Positions 44,464 to 55,500 of a DNA stretch of 64,000 nt are shown in pieces. Numbering within the stretch: the stretch's first letter is position 1; every line of letters starts with the position of its first letter. The position numbers and the translations under genes were made by a program. The notes under the pieces were generated by a model. It was not told the origin of the DNA and did not search any database. It saw only the letters and a list, made by a program, of their open reading frames with translations. The stretch is from Amoebophrya sp. A120 (lineage: Eukaryota; Sar; Dinophyceae; Syndiniales; Amoebophryaceae): assembly GCA_905178155.1 (NCBI GenBank), contig CAJINV010000002.1, positions 10,524,709-10,588,708 on the forward strand. Reading direction: 5' to 3'.

Positions 44464-47400
44464 CTACTGATCGTCTGCTCTTGCAGGTGCTTCCCTGTGT
44501 TCGGAGGAAGTCGAAGTTGCTGATACTGTGCTGGTGGGAGGTGTGATGAAGTCCAAGATAACAGAGTCTCGCACCCACGTGTCGCCCAAGTCCGCCCGGC
44601 GCAGGTTTGGGTGCCGCTCCCGGAACATTTCCTTGAGCAGGGATGCCACCTCGTCCTCCTGGTCAGCCCCAAATCGCGCCAGCTGCTGCTCTGAGGGCTT
44701 GCGGAACCCCTGGAAGGGGTTTGGGGAAACCCGCAGATGCAGCTCCTCGAGGTGCCTGGACACCAGCACTTCGTTGAGGAACTCCAGGGATTTTTCGTAG
44801 TGCCACTGTGTTTGCGCGTCCAGGTCACGAGCGAAGTACATCCGCGACAAAAGCCTGTGGTCCGCAGGTTGCAGCCAATCCGTTTCCTGCACGCCGAGGA
44901 GCTCTAACACCTTCAGCTTCCGCATTTTCGCAAGTCCTGCTGCGAAGTTCCGCGTCCGGCGGCGACGCGTGCACGCCCAAAGATCCAAGTGGAGCCGCAC
45001 TAGTCGGCTCGGGAGCACTAGGAAGTCAAAAACAAAGGGATCTTCCTCTTCCCCGACGTCCAATGTTGCTTGATCCCCTTCCTGCTCCCGTCGTTCAAGA
45101 ACTGCCGTCGCGGTGGTCGCAGTGCCAGTACTGGATGTGACAGCATGATTACTTGCGGAGGCGATGTCGTCGAGGAAAGAAGAAGCGTGAAACTCGTCCC
45201 TACTTTCATTATCCGATGCCTGCTCTTCTTCTGATGCGAAAACCTGCGGGCCGCGACCATCGGCGAGATTCAAAAAATGTGCGCCGGCGTTGTAGAAGGA
45301 CCCGATTTTACCCGAAGGCGCGAGGTAGTTCAGCTGAGTCTCTGGGACGACCAAGAGACGATCTTCATCAGCATCCCGAGGACCGCATGCGTCATGGACG
45401 CGTAGGTCTTGTTCCTCAAGCAAACGAAGGCCGTGGTCCTCCACCTCCTCCACGGCTGGGACGTTTATTGTGTTCGGGTCTTGCCACATGTGCGTCAACA
45501 ACGGGCTGTTCGGCGAAAAATCCGTACGCAGTGTCGGACCCATCTCCTCCCGGCGTGCATCACTGCTTAAAGAGCCCGTAATGCTGACACGAAGTTCGCT
45601 CAGGTGCGCAAACGATTTCAAAAACCGCAGCGAGTAGTCATCAACCGTGTGCAGGTGCAGGGTGACCAAATTCGGCATTCTTTCCGAGTTCACAAAGCCT
45701 TCCGCGCCCGAGTTGGTCGAAAACTTCAGGAAGTTCAGGTGTGGCAACTCGACTTTGTGTAGAGCGGATACGAGAGTTGCAACAGATCGTCTTGTAGAAG
45801 TACCACAACCACGACCTACTGCCGAACTATAAACGGGCCCTTCGAAGCGGAGCTTCGCCCTTTCGAGCGGGATGGGCCTCATGCCCATGCGCTGGATGCT
45901 GACCAGAAAAATTTCCAGGTGTTCCAGTTGCGGCGGAAAAAGTTGCTGCAGCCGGTCCGGGAGGAACCGCGGGTTACTGTTCAAGCTTTGGAGCAGTTCC
46001 TGGTGATGATGTTTCTCTCTTTCATTCGAAGCTGAGGACGAGATGACATCGTCGTTCATCATACCCCCTGCCCTCCTTTCCCGGGGAACTTCAACTTTTC
46101 CAGCTGCAGCATCACGCGAAGAAAACAACAGACCAACATTCTTCAGACTGAGCTTCTGCAGCTTGGGAAAAAGCAGTGTCGGAAAGAAGCCGCTACGCTT
46201 ACTCGCGTCGCTTGGGACGACATGATCGTGACCTCCACCAGCCTCGATTTTGGGTAGAATCGCAGTACAGTGTACTAGCGTCAAACGTCTCAGGTTCGGC
46301 AAAAGCGATGCCACAAAGTCCAATTCCACTTCTGCGTCCGCAAAGGGACCCACCCAATCTTGGCAGTTTATGTACAACTCGATGACGTGCCGCGGCACGC
46401 GCTCGTACAGGAAACGGGACAGAGACGTGGGGCACCGTGCGCGCGCCAGCACGCTGGCGTAGTCGTGCCGGTGCCATTGGAAGCAAGAATCCGCGCAGCT
46501 CAGTCGGGGGAAAACGTCGTCCTCGTTGAAAAAGTATCCTGTGCAAAAGTATCGTACTCGTATTGTAATCATGCATTACAAATCCTGTTCTTAACGCAAA
46601 TTAGCATTACAAATCTTATTTTTCATGCTGAGGAAATTTGTAATGCATTTATACGAGTATGTACGATACTTTTGCAATTCATAAAAAGCTGTGCCTATTC
46701 TCCCACTGCTGGTGGACTTTCGAGGTCGATGCTTTACCGAAGGAGCTCTCGGCACTGCTGTTCAGGTTGTGTTCTTTCTCCTCGAGTCGGCTGTACTGCA
46801 CATCGGCCGTGCTGGCGTCGTTTGACGAACACGCTTCTGTACCTTGATCATCCTCGCAGGCGTGGCCCGAAACTGCACAATTACTGCATACTTCTCGACC
46901 TTCTGGTTGGCTGACCGGTGCAGCCGATGAGGAAGAAGACGCTCCACTTGTCGTCGCAAATGTTGAGCCCCCCCGACAGCGGGATTTAGAGCCGCATCGA
47001 GTGCAGCGCTGCTGCGCGGAATCGCAACCATCGGCACATGAGAGATGCGAAGACAACGTGCTTGCCTTGGATGCAGTGCGCTTCATCCCTGCGGGACGAG
47101 TGCTGAATATGGCTTTCAACATCGACGGGCTTCGGGCGCCCCAGAAAATCCGCACGGACTGCGCCGCGTCGTCCAAATAACATTTTACCTTCGGACAGCT
47201 GGCGCGCAAGCGGTTCCGGTAGTGTTCGTTCGTATCCGACACCGAGCACGTATCGGAAAAAAACCCTTGCTCGCGTACGACACCCAGCGCAGATGCGAAC
47301 AGCAGGCGCTGTTGCGATGATGTTTTCGTTTCTTCATTGTCAGGCTCTACCGCAGCTGTGCGTTCGTTCCGCACGGGAGTTGAAAGCGGTAAACTGCCCC

Positions 47401-47527
47401 AACGAGCCCTCAGCAAGCTGGCAAGAGGACAGGGTGCATGTAATGCGAAATAAAGCAGCAAAAATAGGGTTAACCCTGGGGTGCCCATGTCACGCTTTAT
47501 CTTCATTTTGCAACAGAAGTTACTCAC
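44464..47527 (-). CDS. Leucine-rich-repeat-type protein with signal peptide, split by an introner
   Basis: About 970 residues once element E is removed. The N-terminus (MGTPGLTLFLLLYFALHAPC, preceded by an in-frame upstream ATG) is a signal peptide or anchor. A Ser/Cys-rich region follows (SCADGCDSAQQRCTRCGSKS). After the junction HSFFNEDDVFPRLSCADSC come LRR-like units with spaced leucines: LPNLRRLTLVHC, LFPKLQKLSLKNVGLL, FPPQLEHLEIFLV, LPHLNFLKFSTN, MPNLVTLHLHTVDDYSLRFL, FAHLSELRVS, LPSRLVRLHLDL, LKVLELLGV, LEELHLRVSPN. The DVFPRLSCADSCFQWHRHD segment before the repeats loosely recalls an F-box, which would argue against secretion. The 3' part alone has no proper start. Specific function unknown. 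Confidence 0.7.
46535..46683. mobile_element. Introner-like TIR element E (149 bp) in the LRR gene
   Basis: Ends TATCCTGTGCAAAAGTATCG and (inverse) TATGAATTGCAAAAGTATCG. Perfect 5-bp duplication AAAAG (46530-46534, 46684-46688). Several ATTTGTAATGC/GCATTACAAAT copies inside. Exact removal gives AGC TTT TTC AAC. An internal GTATCG ... GCACAG pair cannot be used, because the upstream frame meets TGA before it. Confidence 0.9.
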
Positions 47528-48033
47528 ACGTGCTACTTAAGCCGTTTCCAATGAAACAATAAAGTTCGAGTGTAACGACTGAACGAAAACAAAACATCGA
47601 AACGAGCTTCCTTCCGTGTTGGGAGAAATGAAAATAACAACATGTATCTGTTCTGTGTGCTCGCCCCTAGTACTCATCAAGATGAAAAAGAAAAAAAGAG
47701 AACGAAAAACCATCTGTGGTGTTGCTGGACCACGCCCACGCGGAGAGTAGGTCATACCACGCACCGGGGACAAGGGCTCACGTCACTGTCCAACACAGTA
47801 GTGGTGGATGTAAGTATCTGATCTTCTTACATCTGAAAAACATAAGCATTGAGATTGACAGGCTCTCCATGCACACAGAATTGATCGTGTTGACGTGCCA
47901 CGTTGAAAGGAACAAGCACGCTTTTTACAGCATGCATCACCGAACACGTTTGCAAACATTCTTCATTCTCCTATGTTTGACAAGCCATAGCACATCAGAA
48001 CTGTTTCACTTCTTGAGGCTCGCCGCATTCTGA
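47528..48033. other. Spacer 5' of the LRR gene
   Basis: No gene seen. TGTAAGTATCT occurs at about 47810 (plus), 284 bases upstream of the ATG. Confidence 0.4.
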
Positions 48034-48630
48034 TCAACTTGCTATCCCTTTCCCTGACGAACTGTGCATTTTTTCCCGCGCAGCTAAGTCCACAAAAAGC
48101 GCGCTGCCAGTATTGAATAGAACTGTGCCATCTAATGAAGTTACTTTGCAGTTTGTGTTGTACTTGTATGTCAGTTCCGTGGCGGCACTTCCTGGGTCCT
48201 CGCGCGACCCTTGTTCCTCTCTGGAAACATTCGGAATGTCGCCCAACTGTGCTTCGAGCAGCACGAACGACTCACACGGCACGGGCTTCTTGTAGTTCAC
48301 ACTCAAATTCGCAGTGACGCACCGCTCGCTGTTGCTCACTTTGTTCACGCACCGCGCCATGCCCACATCCAACACCGTCGCAATGCAGCCACCGTGAACC
48401 ACCGCGCGCGGACCCTCGGTATTTCGGAAGTAATACACCAGTCCGCGTAGCTTCCTCTCGCTCGGAAAGAAGAACCACCGCCGCGCCACGCGGCCAGGAT
48501 CCAGCCAGTTTTCGTCACTGATAGGCTTGTCGTACTCTTCCAAGTCAGGGGCGTCCCCGTCCGTCTTCCATCTTGCAACCATTTCGAGAACGGAGGGGTC
48601 CGTATGCAGAATTTCAGCGCTAGCGGACAT
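48034..48630 (-). CDS. Hotdog-fold (PaaI/THEM4-type) acyl-CoA thioesterase
   Basis: 198 residues, single exon. Hydrolyses acyl-CoA thioesters; the chain length cannot be told. The core motif GPRAVVHGGCIATVLDVGMARCV contains the HGG and the acidic Asp typical of THEM/PaaI enzymes, followed by TANLSVNYKKPVPCESFVLLEAQL and a final strand TVLFNTGSALFVDLA. An insertion (PNVSREEQGSREDPGSAATELTY) lengthens one loop. The N-terminal 60 residues match the cap before the hotdog in THEM4-like proteins (WFFFPSERKLRGLVYYFRN). No presequence is evident. Confidence 0.85.
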   Translation of the reverse strand: MSASAEILHTDPSVLEMVARWKTDGDAPDLEEYDKPISDENWLDPGRVARRWFFFPSERKLRGLVYYFRNTEGPRAVVHGGCIATVLDVGMARCVNKVSNSERCVTANLSVNYKKPVPCESFVLLEAQLGDIPNVSREEQGSREDPGSAATELTYKYNTNCKVTSLDGTVLFNTGSALFVDLAAREKMHSSSGKGIAS

Positions 48631-49884
48631 GATATGTTTTTTCCTAGATCTTGAACAAAATAATCCTGTTCCTGAGCAAAATGAAAATCGATGTTAGACT
48701 GAAAAGTAACTAATGGAATACTTAAAAATGTAGGGGGTCGACCTCGACGTTTGCGTTTCACACTGCGGCCAGAAAGGATCTTGCATAAGAGTGAGTGGAA
48801 CGACGAGAGCAACACCTTCTATGGATGCGTGGCGGACACGGGCACGATGTTGACGAAAGAATAGAATAACAGCGGCAGAAGAGAGATCCAATAGATATGC
48901 ATATCGTGACAATTCTTTTGTTCGTTCACAATCACAGACGCGACCGAAATAGAAATTGCTCCTTCATCACATCTTCTAGGTAAGTAAGACCCATTTTTTC
49001 GCTGTCCTACTCTTTCTTTGATTTCATTTTCCAGAACAGTGCCTGCGGCAATGCTTTATCGATCTGTGTGCGCTTCCTCCTTCACCTTTCGAGCTGCAAC
49101 AGCCATCGGAATTTCCTTTTGCATTCACTTCTTTCGAGAAACAGCATCAGGCCAGCTAGTGTCGCCAGCAATGCAAAAGCAGCAGCACATTGCTTCAACG
49201 CAATGAATCAGAATACGTTTCTTCAAACTTCTACTTCTGTTTCATTGATGGAGTGCTTCTCCTTGGCTCGAGACAACGAACAGAAAAAGATGCTTTTCTT
49301 CTTTTTCTAAAATGCACGATCAATCTTTTGTTCGATTTTGGTTTGACAGACATGGATATAACAGAGCGTGCTCAAGTAGAAACAAAGTTAGTTTAGTACG
49401 CAAAAGTTTTAGTTCTGCTTCGCGTCATTCATAAGTCTTGCCTTTGCGCCACGTGACGGGGTCAAACACCCCAATTCGATTACAAAAATCGCGAGGCAGA
49501 TAATGGTCCGCGAAAATGGAGCGTATGTGTAACGAATCTGCGTAGCATCTTCTCGTATCCATACAGAAGTATTCTTTCAGGGCACACCAACCCGTAGCGA
49601 GTCTTTATTCTTGTCTGCTAGAGGCTGTTCATTTTGACAGGCAGGAGCGAAACAGAAACGGCATGCGGATGATGATAGATCAAACGAAGATAGAAGCAGC
49701 AGGACATTTTCGTGCGTAAACTGGAGTTTTTTCATTTGTTTCCAACTCGAACTCCCAGCGAAAACGATGAATAAGAAAGGAAACAAATCGATCGCTCAAA
49801 AAAATGTGCTGAGGTTTGTATGAATAAAACAAAAGAAACCTACGTACCGGTATCAGACAAAAATTGCCGAGATCGGCCCCCCCC
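48631..49884. other. Gene-free stretch, about 1.25 kb
   Basis: Only short frames on both strands, none with recognisable content. GGTAAGTAAG at about 48974 (plus). Confidence 0.5.
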
Positions 49885-51810
49885 TTAGCAGCATGTACTC
49901 CGAGCGCGTCGGGAATGGGTCTTTTCGAATCCCTGTCCTGCGCAGCAGTAGGGTAGGACGTAATTTCCACACTCCCCGAGCAAGTAGTGCCGGTAAGGAA
50001 GCCCGTACTCGGTACCCAGCACTTGCTCCGCCATGAAGGCGACAAAGTGGCAGCAGTTCTTCTGCAGCAAATTGTAGCCGCTCCAAAGTTCTGACGCATT
50101 CACAATGTCGAGCAAGTGGTGCAACTCCGCCTTCGAAAGAAAAGTGTACCCGAAGTAGATGGATTTCTTGAACATTTCGGCATACGCACTGGAGCTGACC
50201 TTGGGTTCGCTCATCTGCAGCACATTTTTGACCGAGAAATCGTACTCCGCGAAAATTTGGTCCCGGAGGTTGAAGATCGCGTCCGTATTCGCCGGCCCGT
50301 TACTGAGAACAGTGCCCATTTCGCCGACGACATGCTGCGCGTTGTAGTACCCCCGACCAGCGCTTTTGAAGAGCTGGCTCGCCGTCGTGCGCCACGGCAT
50401 CCGCTCCTGCTGATCGTCGTAGGTGTAACGGACGGCCTGCGGCCGCGCTTTGCGAGCACTCACGCAATTCCAGGTGCAGACCTCGTTTCTGTCGATCGTG
50501 CCCATGGGCAAAGCCATGGGGGCCCACAGCAAGGGATAGTCGGAAAAGTCCCGTGCGCGTTTCCCGAAATGTTCGAATGAGTTCCGACGTTGCTGCTGCT
50601 CCGGGCTACTCGTGAGCCGGAAAAGCCCCATTTTCTGCTCTTCTAGTGCGTTTGTGTACACGCCGAGCGCGTGGAGATAGGAGGCACTCTGGTCCCGCTC
50701 CTCGTTTGGGTTGTTCAGTTGCCCGAACGGGACCGACCGCATCTCCAGCCCCGCGTGGTACGCGCCAGCGGGGGAAACCGCGTTGAAACAGTTCGCGAGG
50801 CTGTACAGGTTTCCCCGCGCCACCTGCTGGTGCCAGTAGAAAGGCCGCACGTTCTGGATTGTCACGGTTTTCGTGATCATCGGATTTGGATTGATAATGT
50901 TTGACGGGCTTGGAATGCGATCCGCACCGAACGCATTTTGCCCGCCTAGCATGGACTGCAAAACGCCCACGGTGCGACCGACTACGCGCACGTTGTTCAC
51001 CTCGACAAAAGCCATGCTGGCGGTGATAGCACCACTACCGTGCGCACTGTTGTGCTCCACCTGGACCAGCAGCTCGCCGCCCAGCTTCAGCGTCGTGCCG
51101 TCGCCCGCGTCCGCGTGACGCAGCGCTGTCACGGTGGAGGTGCAGGAGTAGGTCAAGTCAAGCGCGACCGGGCGACTGGGGTCGCGGTCGCGGCCGGTGC
51201 CCACGTAAAACTGCACGGATCCAAACTCCTCCGCCAGGTGCCGGGAAAACTCGCCGACAAACTGCTCCCACGGCAGCGCGACCCGGCGGGTCTTGTCAAA
51301 AACGACGACCGGGGTCGCCCGATCGTGGTTGGACAAAACCGCGTAGCTGCCGGAGAAGATCAATCTCCGCCGGTAGTCCTGCACGTTGCGCATGCGTTGC
51401 GTTAGCGCCTCCATGTCCTGGCGTCGCGCGCCGGTGCGGCCGTGCTGGGGCAAAAAAGGCACAAAGTGCGTCCGCTCCGTGGGTGTCAGCCGGTCGCCCC
51501 AAACGCTCTCCCGGCCCTGAACTCGGCGCACCTGCTCTGCCGCCGCAAAGTCTTCCATGATGACCTCGGGAATTCCCCCCTCCAGCCCCAGCTCATAGTC
51601 GCTCGCCGAGATCCAATCGATCTGCGCGTAGTTGCTCTTCCTCAACAATACTGGAAAGACCGGCACGACATTTGATGACGGAAAAAAGAGCAGCCGCAGA
51701 AGGGAGTTGTACGCGAGGAGAAGAGAAGAATTCGAGCAAAAATGAAAGCCTCGTGTCGGATTTCTTCTTCCGGAGCGAGGACAAAACGGAGACCGCGACA
51801 TGCTTCGCAA
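49885..51810 (-). CDS. PPPDE/DeSI-type deubiquitinase/deSUMOylase-like protein
   Basis: 641-residue frame. The papain-like PPPDE fold is indicated by GAYHAGLEMRSVPFGQ (catalytic His in the YHxG motif) and, near the C-terminus, GYNLLQKNCCHFVAFMAEQVLG (catalytic Cys in NCxHF). The region between is much longer than in plain DeSI proteins (about 250 residues). The N-terminal 300 residues hold a separate ordered region (DRATPVVVFDKTRRVALPWE, KLGGELLVQVEHNSAHGSG). The extreme N-terminus (MRSMSRSPFCPRSGRR...) may not be coding: a GTCTTTCCAG acceptor at about 51654 precedes VLLRKSNYAQIDWISASD, so the frame may begin with an upstream exon, or translation may start at MEDFAAAEQV (about 51558). The likely role is removal of ubiquitin-like modifiers. 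Confidence 0.75.
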   Translation of the reverse strand: MRSMSRSPFCPRSGRRNPTRGFHFCSNSSLLLAYNSLLRLLFFPSSNVVPVFPVLLRKSNYAQIDWISASDYELGLEGGIPEVIMEDFAAAEQVRRVQGRESVWGDRLTPTERTHFVPFLPQHGRTGARRQDMEALTQRMRNVQDYRRRLIFSGSYAVLSNHDRATPVVVFDKTRRVALPWEQFVGEFSRHLAEEFGSVQFYVGTGRDRDPSRPVALDLTYSCTSTVTALRHADAGDGTTLKLGGELLVQVEHNSAHGSGAITASMAFVEVNNVRVVGRTVGVLQSMLGGQNAFGADRIPSPSNIINPNPMITKTVTIQNVRPFYWHQQVARGNLYSLANCFNAVSPAGAYHAGLEMRSVPFGQLNNPNEERDQSASYLHALGVYTNALEEQKMGLFRLTSSPEQQQRRNSFEHFGKRARDFSDYPLLWAPMALPMGTIDRNEVCTWNCVSARKARPQAVRYTYDDQQERMPWRTTASQLFKSAGRGYYNAQHVVGEMGTVLSNGPANTDAIFNLRDQIFAEYDFSVKNVLQMSEPKVSSSAYAEMFKKSIYFGYTFLSKAELHHLLDIVNASELWSGYNLLQKNCCHFVAFMAEQVLGTEYGLPYRHYLLGECGNYVLPYCCAGQGFEKTHSRRARSTCC

Positions 51811-52513
51811 TAAATCTGAATGTCAAAAAATATAGTACATCAAGTGTTTTCTCATGTGGTCCCCAAGCGATGTTTTCCTCGCGCTCGGTGTGGTAAGCGA
51901 ATGTTGCTTCATCAGCGGCAAGTACGGAGTCAGAGATTTATGAACAATTTTTCGGAGAAGCAAAAAATTTCCCTTCCGTACGTAGCTTGCTATCGTAAAA
52001 CAAAAAGGCTCTAGTACATACCGATGTACTCAAGAAAAGCAGTAGTGCTCGGAATGCATGAAGCCAGAAACTGGATGCGCCGCGACCGCAAGTTGGGCTC
52101 TGCGATTCATTGGCATTCTTTCGTGTATACATTTCAGCCTATGTTTTTCGGTTTTCTCTTGTCACGGTAAAGAGCTGGATCGTCGTAGATAGGTCTCTTA
52201 CATATCATGCAATTGTTACTTTCCACATTCCAAAACTGCAACTGCTAAAGTACAGGTGTTGTATCGTGATCGTCAACTTCTGTGTAGCTTTTTCAAGAAA
52301 AACGGTACTGTACATTAATTTGGGCAAGACCACGTAACAAACTCGAAATCTGTAAGTAGGTTTTGATATGTTCTGTCTGTGAAACTAAATCAAAAGGATA
52401 AAAGCCAAATTGAAACATGAATGAAGCTGATTCCGTCTAGGGAAAATGATCTTGCTCGGCATACATCTGAATGAACAAAGACGAACGAAACAATTTGACC
52501 CGCAATCTCCTTT
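51811..52513. other. Spacer
   Basis: AT-rich, no supported frame. TGTAAGTAGG near 52346 (plus). Confidence 0.4.
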
Positions 52514-55500
52514 TTACACGTCTGCGGGAGAAACGTTCTTCGTGACCACCACCGGCGCAGAAGTAATGACGACTTTCTGGGGCCCCGGCGGCATGCTTGC
52601 CGCACCGTAGTTGTTGTACATGCCCTCGGGGCCAAACCCCTGGTCGTCTTCGAAATAGGGCTCGGGATCTTCCGCGACATGTCGGTTCTGCCGGATCACG
52701 TAAGAAACCCCAATCGCACAGCAGCAGACGCAGCAACACAAAATCAGGGGTAGAACCACGTACACAACCAGCCACTTGCCGCAAATCTGCAGGGTAGTAG
52801 ATTTGAATTTGGTTCTGATCCAGAACGATGCTTCCGCGAAATTGAAATATCTTTGCACAGGCGTGTCACGCTTTCGGAACCGGATGTCTTTCTAGAATAA
52901 AGCCACAAAATAACAATACCGTCTGGTCCGAGAGCTGGATTTGTTGTCGGCAACCCTGGACGTTGGCATCGGTCAACGCCGCTGTGGTGGTGCCGCCGCC
53001 CCGGGATTCGTCGCCCTTGTATCAATTGTAAAAATGTCTGGGTCTGGAAGAATGCAAGTTTGTCATGCTTGTCTGGCATGACTTGAGAATCTGTGTTGCA
53101 TAGGCACGAAAAGGCCCTCTGAACTGTCATGCAAAAACGCAGTTTGCCATGCGGAATACGTAAGACATGGGAGCCAAAAAACTTATCATGCATAGCTGCG
53201 TATTGCAGTCCGTCTACCATTCACTTTTAGCATCACAAGTTTCCAGACCCAGACATTTTTGCATTTGATACCTTGAACCAGTCAACGATCAAGACGGTTG
53301 GTCGTCTCTGCACCGCTAGCACGTCCTCAAGTGCTTCTGTTGTGACTCGTTTTCGGAAACTGGTGAAGTCTTCGCCCTTTACTTTTTCGGTGCGACGCCG
53401 GCGGGCCACGTTTACGGACGTCGGTCGAAAGGCAGAGTGCACGAACGCGCTGGAAGATGCGTCCTCGCCACCTCCCACTTCTTTCGAGTCAAGACGACCC
53501 GCCAAAGACGTCGCAGTGGTTCTCCGACCGCCGGTCTTTCTGCGGCCTGGCTGGGTTGCATTCGCTTGGTTCAGCGCGCCCCGAAGCACCGCGTCCTGTC
53601 CCTGGTCGATTTGGCCAATCATGTACGCATCTCCCGAGGACAATAAATCGTATTCGAAAATGGGCACCGTGATCATATTTTCGACTGTATTTCCACGATG
53701 AAACACTGTGCCACCGATTTTCACGAGCTCCCCGCCTGCATCTGTGTACGGGTTGTAACCCGGGTGTGCATTTGCGTTCTGCGCCAGAGTGATGGGCGCG
53801 TGCGCCCGCATGCATTCGCCAAGCATCCCCGCGTTCTCGCTGATCCGTGTCCCGCGCATGAGCGCCCCGCCCGTCTGCTCTTTCAGGTACAGCTGGTGCG
53901 TTTGCGGATCGTGAGCCCAAAAGGCGACGCGCTCACAGCCCACAAGCTCCTTCGCCACCGAACAGATGACCGGTAGAATGTCATCGTGATATGCTCTACC
54001 CTCGTGCGTGGTCACTTCCTCTAGCGCGTGGATCATGGCAAAGGTCACGCCCTCCAACACGCGTTTGGCTCTCCGCGCGTTCCAGGCATCCCACTCCTGC
54101 GACAGACTTTTGGTCATGGCCCACAAGGAATCCACGCAACGGTCGACGTCAATCTCCAGTTCCTTCATTCGCTCGCGAGACGACAACGCCGAAGTTCTTG
54201 GATCTACTGATGTAGCTGCGTCACCGAGGAATTTTCTTGCGTACGCCTCGAGCGACAAGCCGTCAGTTGTAGATATCACTACCATGCCCATGGCGGCCAA
54301 ACTGGTGAACGCCTTGCGTGCGGGTGGCGTCTTCAAGGGAAAGGCCATCCGTGTGGACTCCAATACGGGCTCGTTAGCGGCCAGCGCTTGCAGGCCAAAC
54401 TGAAACCACGGATCGTTCGCCGCCGTGCAGAGCATGCGATCGCTTTGGGATATCCGTCGCGGTTCCGCTGCCTTCGGTGCGGCCAAAACCCCGGACTTAC
54501 GGGTGGTCACGGACTGTCCGCTAAAGTAGTCCCGAAAGTCGAAGGTGTCTCTGCTGCCCACCATGCGAAGCGTGGTGCGGACCAGCAATCTCCGCTTCTG
54601 CACCTGGTCCCAGGCCTTCTGCAGACCTCTCTGCCCTCGGGGCGAGCGTTGACTCGTCGTATCACGGGCGGTCGGCTCGGCGGAGCTTTCCTGGCGCTCT
54701 AGTTCAGTGGTACCCGCAGACGAGCGCGTTCCATCGTGGGATTCCGATCGAAGACGCGCGGCGGCCACCACGGACGCCCGATACACTGCCGTATGCAGCA
54801 TATCAATGCCGGCCAGCCGGTCCTTGTCCTTGGCGTGCGACAGCATGGCTTCGGAGCTTCTCTTCACGTCCGCTCTATTCGTATTATCTGTAGCAGCGAC
54901 CTCTTCATCGGCGTAGTAATGGAAGTCGTCGTGCTGCTCCCTTAGCGCTGGCGCGTCAGCAGCCTCGTGGAGCCGCGCCGAGTGGGCCCGAATGGTCAAC
55001 GGATCGAATCGCAACGCCTTGTTCGGAAGATAATGCTGCACCGCGTCCGCAAGCACATTCTGCACATTTCCAGCTGATTCACCCGCTCGTGAGTAAAACC
55101 TTCGGCGTTCCTCCCGGTTCAGCGCCCGGGCGTAACGACAGATTGGGTCCGCCTCGTGCAAAATTTTCGCCGTGTGCCAGGCATGCGCCGCGCGTGCGTC
55201 CAACTGGATTACGTGGTCTACAGCGGAGGTGGCTGAATTTTTGCTACTTCTCGAACTGGGCTGGAAGAGCATTCGCCGCTTGTTTTCCGCGTTTTTGGAA
55301 AACCTCGGCTCATTTGTTCCACCAAATCCCAGCACTTGCTGGCGGTGCCGCTCCAAGCGCTCGTCTTCGGAAGCAATCTCAGCCGATATGGCTTTCGCGT
55401 AGTTCTGCTGGTTACCCTGAGCATTGATGCGCGAAGCGCTGCTCTGAGCAACTCCACCAGCTGCAGCGACGATGTGACTGGAGGACCCCACCGAATGCCG

